A DNA stretch of 64,000 nucleotides from Sulfurovaceae bacterium (GTDB lineage Bacteria; Campylobacterota; Campylobacteria; Campylobacterales; Sulfurovaceae). Position 1 is the stretch's first letter, and every line of letters begins with the position of its first letter. Below are positions 55,091 through 64,000 of the stretch, one piece after another. The translations under genes and the position numbers were made by a program. The stretch lies in the NCBI GenBank assembly GCA_028714675.1, contig JAQTLV010000002.1, positions 227,908 to 291,907 of the forward strand. The letters are read 5' to 3'. Under the pieces are notes generated by a model. It saw only the letters and a program-made list of their open reading frames with translations. It was not told the DNA's origin and did no database searches.

Positions 55091-56190
55091 TGAAAGTCCT
55101 TTTTAAAAATATTATGCAAAGCTAACGCCTCTTCTTCCTCTGTTTTACATCTTGAACATGTAAAATCTCCGCCAAAGTATGTAAAATGATTTCCACATTC
55201 ATCGCATCTTTTAATGTCAAATTCTGCCAAAATTTTATTTGTAGGTTCAAAAAACTCTTTTATATCAAATTCTTTTTGCACATGAATTGCATCATATTCA
55301 CATACATCATGGCACAAATAGCATTTGAGGCAAAGTATAGAATTGAAATTTATAATAGAAAAGTTTTTGTCACTATTAAGAGCTTCGGTTGGGCATATAC
55401 GGTAACATATTTGGCAATTTGTACATTTAGATTGGTCTATATATTTTTGAGATATAAAGCTAATTTCATCACTATTTATCGTTTCATAAATTTTAGGTTT
55501 GTCTTGATTTTTCATTAATGTAAAAAATAGTTTCCTAATATCCGGAATAAACTTAGTTTTGATTTGATTTATTGTGTTTTCATCAAAATTAAACTTTTTA
55601 GCTTCATTGCCATCGATTTTTTCATCAAATGCAATTTTTGTTTTTATAAGATTGGTAGGTTTTAGATTTGAGAAAAAATCCCTTCTACTTCTAGTATCAA
55701 CTTCTGTTTTTTCAATGCTTTCAAGTCCCAATTCTTTTTCTTCAATTTTCTTTTGGCTAAAAGTCGACAAGATGAAATTGGCTTCATTGATATTGTTTTT
55801 AATTTGTGGATATAGATTTTTGGCAATTTCACAAGTTGCACAGTGCCCAATATCTAAAGTTATATTTTCTTTATTGCCAAGCGATAATGTTATCAAAGCC
55901 TCGATACTAAAAGTTGCTAAGCAAGGCGTATTTTGACGACATGATAAAACTTCATTTGTTTGAAAATGATTAAATATAAACTCTATCATATTAAAGTTAT
56001 CCAAAGAGTACGCACTTGTTGGACAAATTCCAACACATCCTCCGCAGGATATACACTCATCAGGTGTGAATATCGGTATATTGTTTTCAATTTTAATTGT
56101 ATTAGTAGGGCAAATATCTATACATCTTTGGCAATTCGAGTTTATTGCACTAGATCTTACACAAGAAGATAGATTGAAATTTAATTTCAC
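55087..56190 (-). CDS. Multi-cluster ferredoxin with internal twin-arginine-like motif
   Basis: The 367-residue protein has [4Fe-4S]-type Cys clusters CQRCIDICP and CISCGGCVGICP near the N-terminus (about 20-57), CTNCQICYRICP and CLKCYLCHDVC in the second half, and a C-terminal CDECGNHF/CSRC zinc-ribbon-like tail. An internal SRRDFFSNL (about 168-176) resembles a twin-arginine motif but is far from the N-terminus. The start is GTG at 56190. It is probably the electron-transfer or maturation partner of the molybdoenzyme operon. Confidence 0.85.
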   Translation of the reverse strand: MKLNFNLSSCVRSSAINSNCQRCIDICPTNTIKIENNIPIFTPDECISCGGCVGICPTSAYSLDNFNMIEFIFNHFQTNEVLSCRQNTPCLATFSIEALITLSLGNKENITLDIGHCATCEIAKNLYPQIKNNINEANFILSTFSQKKIEEKELGLESIEKTEVDTRSRRDFFSNLKPTNLIKTKIAFDEKIDGNEAKKFNFDENTINQIKTKFIPDIRKLFFTLMKNQDKPKIYETINSDEISFISQKYIDQSKCTNCQICYRICPTEALNSDKNFSIINFNSILCLKCYLCHDVCEYDAIHVQKEFDIKEFFEPTNKILAEFDIKRCDECGNHFTYFGGDFTCSRCKTEEEEALALHNIFKKDFQ

Positions 56191-56819
56191 TTTTTATCCG
56201 GCTTTGTAATATTTGAAAGATATTCAAAATCACTCAATATAAATTCCAATGCCAAATCAGCACCATCGTGGTAAAGAGGGGTTCTGGATTCATTTTTCAT
56301 AGCCATTAAAAACATTGGAGCCCACACGAGAAGGTGATCTTTTAAAAAACCTTTTTGAATATCAATGAGTTCTTTCATGCCATCATTATCCTTTGCATTG
56401 TAAGCTTTTTCAATAGCTACACAAAGCATATACATAAATTCAAGTTCAACGCCTATATGGTCAGGGCTTACTACTCTTGCTTTATCCAGCTCAACTCTGA
56501 AATCAAGAGCATTGTAAAGAGAAACAACTGGATTTTCCCCACCACTTTCAATCATTTGATCTTCTCTTGTATAAAAACTTTCATATGGAACTAAATGCAT
56601 TAAAAATAGATTTGCAAAATCAACATCATATTGTGTTGATATAAGCTCTCCACAAGATAGTTCTTTCCGTCTTGGCCATCGTTTGTAGTTAGGAAAAAGT
56701 TCTAAAATAGATTTATTATTATCTATATTTTTTAGAAATGCACAATCTACCTCTGCAATCATTAATCTGGATATTAGTCCATATAAAATAGTGCGATTTT
56801 CCAGTTCTTGTTTAGTCAT
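56187..56819 (-). CDS. TorD-family chaperone
   Basis: The product has about 210 residues from the ATG at 56819, which is well placed behind AAGGA; an in-frame ATG at 56843 would add 8 residues. It is an all-helical protein with VPYESFYTRED (about 95) and HIGVELEFMYMLCVAIE (about 128-144), typical of TorD/DmsD chaperones. Those bind the TAT signal and the apo-enzyme of periplasmic molybdoproteins so that the cofactor is loaded before export. Its place directly behind the catalytic subunit agrees. Confidence 0.88.
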   Translation of the reverse strand: MTKQELENRTILYGLISRLMIAEVDCAFLKNIDNNKSILELFPNYKRWPRRKELSCGELISTQYDVDFANLFLMHLVPYESFYTREDQMIESGGENPVVSLYNALDFRVELDKARVVSPDHIGVELEFMYMLCVAIEKAYNAKDNDGMKELIDIQKGFLKDHLLVWAPMFLMAMKNESRTPLYHDGADLALEFILSDFEYLSNITKPDKK

Positions 56820-56871
56820 AAAATTTGTCCTTAAAAATTGCAAGTATAACTATTTATGCTTGCAATTAAGT

Positions 56872-59800
56872 TTAGTTTGTGATGTCGAAGGCGTAAGCTT
56901 TATCAGTATGACCCCACGGTGGTCTTTTGTAGTGTTTTGGTCTTCTAAGTTTGTTTGTTTCATCAAGTGGTCTAGCTAATTTATCTATCCAAGCCTTATA
57001 AACTTTGAAATTATTTTCATAGTTTACATAAATATCTCCAATTTTATCATCTTTACTCGCAAGTTCAATTGATACTTTTTGGTGCCAACAGTGATTCCCT
57101 GCAACTGGGTCTGGGTGTACTGGAGCTACTGCATTTTGCCATGCACCACTTAATCCATCCCACCATATATTATCTAAGTCTTTATTGAACTCTTTAAATT
57201 GCCATGAATCTTTTCTTTCTGCCATACCTTCTTTTATGCCTTGCAAAGGTTTCAAAGTTCCTATTTTGCCATCCATACTCATTTCATACAATGGAGCTCC
57301 TAGACCCATAACACCAAGTTTTTCTTTAAATCCTGGTATTTCAACTGCATTAACAAGTTTCCATCTTCCTGCATGATGAGAACACGATAGTACACCAGGT
57401 ATATGACCTTCAGTAGGTACTGCCATAGCTATAAAATAACCACTTGTAAGTCCACTTACCGTATCACTTATGGTTACTTTGATTGCATCACCTCGTTTAA
57501 TCCCAAGTTTTGATGCATCTTGTGTATTAATCCAAACAGGATTATGGTTTTGAGATATCTCCATTAGATGCTTAGAATTTACACTTCTTGTATGAATATT
57601 ATATGGCAATCTATATATTGTATTTAATGCAAATTCATTATCATTTTTCATAAAGTCATGATGTACTTGCGAAACAAGATGAACATATTTTACTCTATCC
57701 TCTTTTGTCAAAGGATAATAAGGCATTGCATATTCTTGCCAATGATATTCTTTTATAAATTGTGAAAATATCTCCAATTTTCTACTTGGAGTTCTAAAGC
57801 CTTCACATATTTTATCTCCTATTTTTACTCCCATTGCTTTGATGGCATCGTTATCGTGGACTTTTGCTTTTACTACTCCATTTTGATCTGGCGTACTTAT
57901 CGTAGAAGCATCAAATTTTATTTCCATCGATTCAACTATTCCATCTTCGGCTTCCAATTCTCTAGCATGTGGCTCATATATATGATCTTGTTCAAGCCAA
58001 GTTCCCATATCCCTAAGCATCTCATAATTTGGATATTTCAAAGAAGAATATTTACTATTTGACTGAGCTGCTTTTTTTAGATTTGGCAGTGTATCAAAGG
58101 CTGCTTGGTACCATTCTGGCACAGTTACTGGTTTTCCTGGGTGCTCTTTGGACTCCCAATACTGTTTTATGCCCAAACTACCATCTGGGTCAACATGATA
58201 AAACATTATGTTTATCCAAAATTCTAACTCTTCCCAAATTTCACCAAGACCAGATTTAGTATGGGCTTCAAGTGTAGCTCTTGCTGGGTCTTTTGGTTTC
58301 CACCCCAATCTCTCTAAAGCAGTTCTTAATACAGGTTGTCTAAAACCAAAGAATCTTGCTGGTTTGATAGGTTCAGAATGTTCATCATGTCTTTCTCCAG
58401 CCAATCCTGTTGGTAAAATATAATCACAATACCAGTTTGTTTCAGACCATGTAGGAGATAGATTCATAGTTAATTCAAACTTATCCTCTCTTTTTAGTGC
58501 TTCAATCCATCTAAATCCATCTGGGTTAATCCATACTGGATTATACATTCTAGGAATATAAACTGATAATTTATTAGGAATTTTTAAACCTTTGGCATTC
58601 CATCTATTTCTCCATTCATCATCCATTAGTAAATGAGGTAACATAAAACTAAGTTCATAAGATGCCAAAGGAATTTCTGGTGGATATGCCAATTCATTCC
58701 AATGGTCTATTGGACCAGGTTTTTTGCCCGCAACTACTGCCGCATCACCTTTTCCATTTACTCCTATTTCATGCCAACTAACCATGCTTATACCACCTGG
58801 TTTTGCTGCCATAGCACCTCTTAATGTGAGTAGGAAAAATGCTGATTTGGTATTCATCCATCCACCTCTATGTCCTATGGTTCCAGCTCTCCATAGAAAT
58901 GTAGATATTTTATCATCAGCCTCTATAATCATATCAAATAGTTTTTCTAGCGTTTTAGAATCTACTTTACACTCTTTTGCAGCAAAATCTAAAGTAAATG
59001 GAGAATACATATCTCTGAGTAACTCTATAAAATCATTATATGTTTCACCCATAGGCATAGATTTTATAAGTCCTTGATCTAACATAAATTGAAGATGAGC
59101 TTTATCTCTCATAAGTACAGGCCAGTTTGTCCACTCTTTTACAAAATCATGTTTAATTAAATCAACACCATCTTTATCTTTGCCCGTAAGAACTCTATTT
59201 GCTAAATGCAAATACAAAGCGGCTTCTGTGCCTGGCCAAATAGGCACCCAAAGATCAGCCATACCTGCAGAGTTTGACATACGAGGATCTAAAACAACAA
59301 GCTTAGCACCTTTTCGTCTAGCATCTGCAATAAGTCCTGCTGCTTCTTGGAAGTAATGTCCTGCATCTGCAGCATGTGAAGATTGTAAAAATATAAGTTT
59401 TGCATTTGCCCAATCAGGCGAGTTTCTATCATCACCAGCAAATTGAAGAGTTCCTTGTCTAGCTCCTGCACTACATATATTTGTATGAGAGTTGTATCCA
59501 TCAATTCCCATTGAACTAATGAGTCTTCCTATAAATCCAGTCTCATTAGGTCTTCCTACCTGATACATGATAGATTTCATTGCTATATCATCACCAGTTT
59601 TGAGAGTTTCTCTCATTTTGCCACCTATGGTTTCCATGGCTTCATCCCAAGATGTTCTTACCCATTTGCCTTCACCTCTTTTACTTCCAGGTGCACGCTT
59701 TAGAGGGAAAGGTATACGATCTGGGTCATACATTTGTGATTTTACAGCATATCCCTTAGCACAGTTTCTACCACGGCTTCCAGCATGTAGAGGATTTCCC

Positions 59801-60225
59801 ATATATTTTCTAACTTTTAAATCTCTAGGATCCTTGCTTTTTTTATAATCGCCAATATTTACCCAAGCAGTAAGCCCACAAAGAGCTTCACAGTTATTGC
59901 AAATTGTAGGTACTAGCATATATTCGTTTACTTTTATACCATCTGGATTGTCTTCTGACTCTATACCATTTCTGCCAACACCACCTCTCTTCCAATCAGT
60001 ACCATCTAATTCTTTAAAACTATGCCACTCTTCATGCGGTGGATAAAAAGCTAAACTTTTAGGAATAGATGAGAATTGTGTATCAGCCTCAGCAGGAGTA
60101 GAAACAATAGTGCTAAATACCCCTTTTGCTAATGATGCCCCAGCTACTGTGTAAGCTGAAGTTTTCAAAAAAGTTCTTCTACTTTCAAAAAACCTTTGAT
60201 TTTCTGTATTCATTTTTTTTGTCAT
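56872..60225 (-). CDS. TAT-exported molybdopterin oxidoreductase catalytic subunit
   Basis: The 1,117-residue protein has a TAT signal, SRRTFLKTSAYTVAGAS (RR at about 16-17), and a [4Fe-4S] site with C109, C112, C116 and C155. The Mo-bisPGD fold follows, with likely Mo-ligand C251 in HTNICSAGARQG. DMSO-reductase-family molybdopterin-binding motifs continue to the C-terminus. It is larger than PsrA/PhsA and nearer TtrA/ArrA-type enzymes. It is periplasmic and likely respires or oxidises a sulfur or related oxyanion; the substrate cannot be read. AAGGGGA precedes the ATG. Confidence 0.88.
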   Translation of the reverse strand: MTKKMNTENQRFFESRRTFLKTSAYTVAGASLAKGVFSTIVSTPAEADTQFSSIPKSLAFYPPHEEWHSFKELDGTDWKRGGVGRNGIESEDNPDGIKVNEYMLVPTICNNCEALCGLTAWVNIGDYKKSKDPRDLKVRKYMGNPLHAGSRGRNCAKGYAVKSQMYDPDRIPFPLKRAPGSKRGEGKWVRTSWDEAMETIGGKMRETLKTGDDIAMKSIMYQVGRPNETGFIGRLISSMGIDGYNSHTNICSAGARQGTLQFAGDDRNSPDWANAKLIFLQSSHAADAGHYFQEAAGLIADARRKGAKLVVLDPRMSNSAGMADLWVPIWPGTEAALYLHLANRVLTGKDKDGVDLIKHDFVKEWTNWPVLMRDKAHLQFMLDQGLIKSMPMGETYNDFIELLRDMYSPFTLDFAAKECKVDSKTLEKLFDMIIEADDKISTFLWRAGTIGHRGGWMNTKSAFFLLTLRGAMAAKPGGISMVSWHEIGVNGKGDAAVVAGKKPGPIDHWNELAYPPEIPLASYELSFMLPHLLMDDEWRNRWNAKGLKIPNKLSVYIPRMYNPVWINPDGFRWIEALKREDKFELTMNLSPTWSETNWYCDYILPTGLAGERHDEHSEPIKPARFFGFRQPVLRTALERLGWKPKDPARATLEAHTKSGLGEIWEELEFWINIMFYHVDPDGSLGIKQYWESKEHPGKPVTVPEWYQAAFDTLPNLKKAAQSNSKYSSLKYPNYEMLRDMGTWLEQDHIYEPHARELEAEDGIVESMEIKFDASTISTPDQNGVVKAKVHDNDAIKAMGVKIGDKICEGFRTPSRKLEIFSQFIKEYHWQEYAMPYYPLTKEDRVKYVHLVSQVHHDFMKNDNEFALNTIYRLPYNIHTRSVNSKHLMEISQNHNPVWINTQDASKLGIKRGDAIKVTISDTVSGLTSGYFIAMAVPTEGHIPGVLSCSHHAGRWKLVNAVEIPGFKEKLGVMGLGAPLYEMSMDGKIGTLKPLQGIKEGMAERKDSWQFKEFNKDLDNIWWDGLSGAWQNAVAPVHPDPVAGNHCWHQKVSIELASKDDKIGDIYVNYENNFKVYKAWIDKLARPLDETNKLRRPKHYKRPPWGHTDKAYAFDITN

Positions 60226-60235
60226 ATCTATCCCC

Positions 60236-61183
60236 TTAGCTTAATGGTATCATTTGTGGAATTTTTAACCAGACATCTTTTGCAAAATATAAACCGATTA
60301 ACGCCATAAAAGCAGCCGTTCTTATAAGTGTAAAGTTATCTTCCTTGTTTGCATTTATTAAAATAAATATAGGAGCAACAAACCCTACAATCATAGCAAA
60401 CCAAAATTCTAGACTATATGATCCGCCAAGATGAATAAGGGCTAGTGTTGCTTCTGCTTCACTTGATTTAAATGAAAAGAAATATTCACCCATATAAAGT
60501 GCAAAACCAACAGACATAGCAGCTATCAAAATGATTGAGAGTTTTTCTCTAACATCTTTGCTCCACTTTTGTGAAAACAGAAGTAAAGTTGCACTTCCAG
60601 CCATAAAAGCAGCAAGCATCATTTGAACCATTTCCCCAGGAGCTTGCCAAAGTTCTCTAGCACTCGCTTCAGCCATTATTATTGCAGTATATAATGTAAC
60701 AGGGATTGCTAGAAATACAGCAAATGGTAAAAGCTTTTCATAAAGATGACCATTTTCTCTAGCCAATTTAGTGATTTTGTTTGTTCTAATTAGATATGGG
60801 TATTCATCAAAAAGTCCAACAGCTGCCAAGATGGTCATAATGCCTGTAAATATAGTAGCCATCCAAGCACCTACTGTAATTGCTGAAGTAAAGTGTGGAT
60901 GCAAGAATATATTTACCATTCTAAGTGGTTGATGCAAATCAAGAAGCGTAAAAAGCAAGAAGATATTTAAAGCTATAAATGAAATAACAGGCATTAGCCA
61001 TTTTAGGTTTTTAATATCTTCTTTTTTATATCTATAAAGCAGGTAAGCTCCAACTAGCACAACACCAGTGCCTATGCTTTTTGCCCACATATTTAGCGTT
61101 ATCATCCAGCCCCATATAACACTAGGAAGTGGAATATCAAGTGAAACTATTGCATGTGTTGCATTTATGGTATTTTCTATCAT
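60236..61183 (-). CDS. NrfD/PsrC-type membrane anchor subunit
   Basis: The 315-residue protein has about eight or nine transmembrane helices and the NrfD-like start IPLPSVIWGWMITLNMWAKS. It would exchange electrons between the quinone pool and the periplasmic catalytic and FeS subunits. It overlaps the FeS subunit by 4 bp and precedes the catalytic subunit by 10 bp, so all three are one transcript. Confidence 0.9.
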   Translation of the reverse strand: MIENTINATHAIVSLDIPLPSVIWGWMITLNMWAKSIGTGVVLVGAYLLYRYKKEDIKNLKWLMPVISFIALNIFLLFTLLDLHQPLRMVNIFLHPHFTSAITVGAWMATIFTGIMTILAAVGLFDEYPYLIRTNKITKLARENGHLYEKLLPFAVFLAIPVTLYTAIIMAEASARELWQAPGEMVQMMLAAFMAGSATLLLFSQKWSKDVREKLSIILIAAMSVGFALYMGEYFFSFKSSEAEATLALIHLGGSYSLEFWFAMIVGFVAPIFILINANKEDNFTLIRTAAFMALIGLYFAKDVWLKIPQMIPLS

Positions 61184-61932
61184 TTGTTAGCTCCTTCTTT
61201 CTCTTCAATATTGCTTTGCATGGTTGCAAATCCTGTATTATCTAAATGCTCATGTCCAAAAACAGGAGTTAAGAATCTATCTAAAAGTGAATGATTTGGA
61301 TCTCCTATTGTATTAAAATGTGTTATATTGTTAAACAGTCCATAACCTTCTAATCTCTCATGAGCCAAAGGATTTAGAGTTTGATTCCCTCCGCCTACAT
61401 AGTAATGTTTAGGTTCAGTATGTTTTTCTGGCTTACGGACTTGCACATTTCCTTGATGTTCCATTATGTATTTTGATATATAGCTGCTGCTATCTTCAAC
61501 ATCGCCAAAGATATTTGCTTCAACTGGACACGCTACAACACATGCTGGCATCATTCCGCTTTCTATGCGGTGAGCACAATATGTACATTTATCTGCTGTA
61601 TTTGTTTCAGGATCCATATAAATTGCACCATATGGGCATGCCATCATGCATCCAGCACACCCTATACATCTTTTATTATCTATATTTACTATACCGTTAT
61701 CTAAATAGTGTAGTGCAGAAACGGGACAAATTCTAACACACGGTGCATTTTCGCAGTGGTTACATCTAAGTGGAGTAAAGTTTCTACTTGTATCAGGAAA
61801 TACCCCAACATCTATATATTTTACCCTTAATCTCCACGAACCTATAGGTACTTCATTTTCAACCTTGCAGGCTACTTCACAACCTTTGCAACCCATGCAC
61901 AGATTTAAATCTACCAAAAATCCTAGTTTCAT
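61180..61932 (-). CDS. Four-cluster FeS subunit (PsrB/DmsB-like)
   Basis: The 250-residue protein has four [4Fe-4S] Cys sets: CMGCKGCEVACKVENEVP, CNHCENAPCVRICP, CIGCAGCMMACPYG, and CTYCAHRIESGMMPACVVACP (the last split at residue 20). This is the electron-transfer subunit of DmsB/PsrB/NrfC type. It has no TAT signal of its own and so would be exported with the catalytic subunit. Being first in the operon, ahead of the membrane and catalytic subunits, is an unusual order. Confidence 0.92.
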   Translation of the reverse strand: MKLGFLVDLNLCMGCKGCEVACKVENEVPIGSWRLRVKYIDVGVFPDTSRNFTPLRCNHCENAPCVRICPVSALHYLDNGIVNIDNKRCIGCAGCMMACPYGAIYMDPETNTADKCTYCAHRIESGMMPACVVACPVEANIFGDVEDSSSYISKYIMEHQGNVQVRKPEKHTEPKHYYVGGGNQTLNPLAHERLEGYGLFNNITHFNTIGDPNHSLLDRFLTPVFGHEHLDNTGFATMQSNIEEKEGANK

Positions 61933-62021
61933 GGCTTTATCCTTATGATAGTTTAGTAAACGTTATTCGCTATAATTAATTATATATTGTTTCATTTAAA
62001 AAGAAAAGGTTTTAAAGTAAA

Positions 62022-62060
62022 ATAAGTAAATATAATCTCTAAATGATTATATTTACTTAT
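62022..62060. terminator. Perfect 16-bp AT-rich hairpin between adhesin and Mo operon
   Basis: ATAAGTAAATATAATC (62022-62037), a 7-nt loop, then GATTATATTTACTTAT (62045-62060). It lies about 90 bp past the stop of the adhesin gene and about 90 bp upstream of the FeS subunit start. On the minus strand TTTTACTTT follows the stem, so it is probably the adhesin terminator, but its AT-only arms could also be an operator. Confidence 0.6.
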
Positions 62061-62150
62061 ATGTTATCAGAAAAGATTTATGATAATATCAGTTAAAGTG
62101 TATATTTTGGTTTTATTTTTTAAAATAATCAATCACAGCTAAAAAGATAT

Positions 62151-64000
62151 TTACAAGACTGTAATATCTTGCTGTATCCAAATATCTGGATTGCTTGTTC
62201 CTCCTATATCGTAAGTATTATATATAATTCCTCCAATATTATCTGTTCCTGTAAATGTTTCTGCCGATAGAGTAACTGTATCTCCACCATTACCAGTGAC
62301 ATAGAGTATGTCACTGGTATCGCTTAACGCAAGCAAATCACTATAGGCTAATATAAGAGAATTATCTACATCGCCCGTTAAGTCTATTTTTTCAATTCCT
62401 GTTATGATACTATCAGAAATAGAGGTAAGATCTAGGGTAATTCCATTGCCAGAAAGATAAAGAGTATCAAAATCCACACCACCATCTATAACACTGTCTG
62501 AAGCATCAAATTCAAGATAATCATTGCCAGCATCGCCATGTAAAATATCATTACCATTTCCACCTATGAGCAAATCATCACCATTTCCACCATTTAAGGT
62601 GTCATCACCATCTCCACCACGAAGTAAATCATTGCCTCCATTGCCGTTTAGTGTATCACTGCCCCCATAACCATAAAGGCGGTCATTATTGGCAGTACCA
62701 TCTAGCGTCTCAGCACCAGAAGTACCCTCTTGAAGTCCAGAAGAAGTATCTTGATTTGCAAGTAAGCCAATATTGACTAAGTTGCTAGAAGAATCACTAT
62801 CACTCAATCCATCTGTATCAGTTGTTGTTATATTTAGTGTATCTAACAGTTGTACTGATAGAATTGGATCTTCAAATTGTATCGTTGTTAATAGCTCATT
62901 GAGTTTTAGATTGTCGATAGCACCTCCACCTACAGCTGTGATAGTTACAACAGATGAAGCTACCAGTAAACCCAATACCCCATCATTATTAACAATTGTA
63001 AATTGTAATCCTAACTCAGCCGCCATTTCTGATGAAGCAGTAAGATGATAGTTGCCTACATTTACAAGTGTGCCATAGGTTACTACTACTTCTTCTATGT
63101 TATTATTGGCATCTATGGCAAATACGGCTTGATGAGAAATATCAACTATATCGCCAAGTGCATCTAGTCCAACTAGTCCTAGCAATGTGTCATTGTTAGC
63201 AATTGCAATAGGTGCTTGATTGATGATGGCACTATCGCTTGCACTTGGTCCTATATTTCCAGCAACATCGCTAATGGCAGTAGTAACAGTAAGAACATCT
63301 GTGCCCGTTGGCAATGAAACTCCTGTGATAGTTTGCGTAGAACCAGCAGTTATGGTAGTGCCATCGACTACATATGTAGCTATCACTAAACTAGTTAGTT
63401 CATTTGTTACCGTGATAACATCGCCTATTTGAGCATCTGTAGGGATACCTATGTCAACATTTGTTGTAGTGTTTAAACCTTTTTCAGATGCATCAATTGT
63501 CCCATCGTCGTTAGTATCTAGTATAATTATGACAGATGCAGCAGTTTGAGGCAGAGTTGTATCAATCTCGACTGCTTGAGAATCTGTTGCCCCAATATTG
63601 CCTGCAGTATCTATGATGCGTGCCTCAACAGTATAACTTCCTTCGGCTAGTGTAGTGTCATGACTCCATGTTGTTCCAGCACCTGGTTGTGTAGAGGCAT
63701 CAGTCCATGTAACACCACCATCGGTACTGACCTGTACTCTCTCATCAGCTTGTAAGACGCTCACTAGTGTGCCATTAAATGTTTGTGTAGTATCGCTAGT
63801 AATAAAGTCTGTAGAACTCACACCTGTATCATCTGTTACAGATGCAATATCTATGGTATTAGCAGCAACGGTGGTATCAATCTCGACTGCTTGAGAATCT
63901 GTTGCCCCAATATTGCCTGCAGTATCTATGATGCGTGCCTCAACAGTATAACTTCCTTCGGCTAGTGTAGTGTCATGACTCCATGTTGTTCCAGCACCTG
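62151..64000 (-). CDS. RTX/Ig-like repeat surface adhesin (5' partial)
   Basis: The frame is open to the window's right edge (616 codons plus), so its start is missing. The visible N-terminal part holds tandem Ig-like repeats of about 105 residues, each with AEGSYTVEARIIDTAGNIG, followed by a second variable repeat region. A glycine-rich RTX calcium-binding block (GGSDTLNGNGGNDLLRGGDG and similar, about residues 425-470 of the visible part) comes next, then a C-terminal domain typical of type I secretion substrates. It is a large secreted adhesin. Its GC content is visibly higher than in neighbouring genes. Confidence 0.9.
   Translation of the reverse strand, partial: GAGTTWSHDTTLAEGSYTVEARIIDTAGNIGATDSQAVEIDTTVAANTIDIASVTDDTGVSSTDFITSDTTQTFNGTLVSVLQADERVQVSTDGGVTWTDASTQPGAGTTWSHDTTLAEGSYTVEARIIDTAGNIGATDSQAVEIDTTLPQTAASVIIILDTNDDGTIDASEKGLNTTTNVDIGIPTDAQIGDVITVTNELTSLVIATYVVDGTTITAGSTQTITGVSLPTGTDVLTVTTAISDVAGNIGPSASDSAIINQAPIAIANNDTLLGLVGLDALGDIVDISHQAVFAIDANNNIEEVVVTYGTLVNVGNYHLTASSEMAAELGLQFTIVNNDGVLGLLVASSVVTITAVGGGAIDNLKLNELLTTIQFEDPILSVQLLDTLNITTTDTDGLSDSDSSSNLVNIGLLANQDTSSGLQEGTSGAETLDGTANNDRLYGYGGSDTLNGNGGNDLLRGGDGDDTLNGGNGDDLLIGGNGNDILHGDAGNDYLEFDASDSVIDGGVDFDTLYLSGNGITLDLTSISDSIITGIEKIDLTGDVDNSLILAYSDLLALSDTSDILYVTGNGGDTVTLSAETFTGTDNIGGIIYNTYDIGGTSNPDIWIQQDITVL
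63561..64000 (-). repeat. Tandem 315-bp repeat units inside the adhesin gene
   Basis: Bases 63561-63685 and 63876-64000 read the same for 125 bp, a period of 315 bp (105 codons). They encode copies of one Ig-like module beginning after EIDTT. Exact DNA identity is higher than protein selection requires, which points to recent duplication or gene conversion; more copies probably continue beyond the edge. Confidence 0.9.

Noticed and set aside
62115..62135. Second AT palindrome after the adhesin stop
   Set aside because: Symmetry is imperfect and the adjacent perfect 16-bp hairpin explains termination better.
1..64000. tRNA, rRNA, CRISPR arrays and insertion sequences
   Set aside because: No cloverleaf-like stretch, no regularly spaced direct repeats with unique spacers, and no transposase with terminal repeats was seen; gaps between genes are all under about 220 bp.

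Overview
The window is AT-rich, densely coded DNA from a Campylobacterota (epsilonproteobacterial) chromosome. I infer this from gene content and order: a polyprenyl synthase-hemA-proS-hemC-ubiD run, ubiX-coaD-tmk-hisS, an HsrA-type orphan response regulator, ftsA-ftsZ away from a separate rsmH/FtsL-like pair, RNase Y, CmoB, and a periplasmic molybdopterin oxidoreductase of the polysulfide/tetrathionate type. A sulfur-metabolising lineage (Sulfurimonas/Sulfurovum/Sulfurospirillum-like) is the likeliest setting, but genus cannot be fixed from the sequence alone.

Bases 1-5,040 look accessory. A large STAND (NACHT/AVAST-like) NTPase, cut by the left edge, overlaps a five-helix membrane protein by 4 bp. 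It is followed by a secreted VCBS-like protein, an orphan PemK/MazF-like protein with an uncertain start, and a GAAA-loop hairpin. Bases 5,150-15,330 carry small stand-alone genes: YchJ, a Lys/Ala-rich phasin/histone-like protein, an ATP-grasp ligase, TrhA/hemolysin III, a 5'-nucleotidase, a LysE exporter, a membrane-tethered Mrr-like nuclease, a truncated haemoglobin, a ferritin-like DUF455 protein and a metallo-beta-lactamase-fold hydrolase facing away from it, Amt, and HsrA.

Bases 15,480-54,630 are mostly housekeeping: cmoB, a cyclophilin, rny, folate cyclo-ligase, ftsY, a DegT-family protein lacking the expected PLP lysine, lpxK, argB, thrC, a LysM-3D protein, an ABC-F protein, an M48 protease, prmC, a DNA glycosylase of the hypoxanthine/uracil type, apaH, ftsZ/ftsA/PpiD-like, bioA, rsmH and an FtsL-like protein, isoprenoid, haem and prolyl-tRNA genes, ubiD, thiE, a 2-Cys peroxiredoxin with a Fur/PerR regulator, and ubiX-coaD-tmk-hisS.

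Bases 54,640-61,930 (minus strand) form one tight operon: four-cluster FeS subunit, NrfD-like membrane subunit, 1,117-residue TAT-exported Mo catalytic subunit, TorD chaperone, multi-cluster ferredoxin, and an unknown 148-residue protein. The likely job is periplasmic respiration or oxidation of a sulfur or other oxyanion coupled to the quinone pool. A perfect 16-bp AT-rich hairpin separates it from the last gene, a minus-strand RTX adhesin with near-identical tandem Ig-like repeats that runs off the right edge.

No tRNA, rRNA, CRISPR array or complete insertion sequence was seen, and no gene-free stretch exceeds 300 bases.
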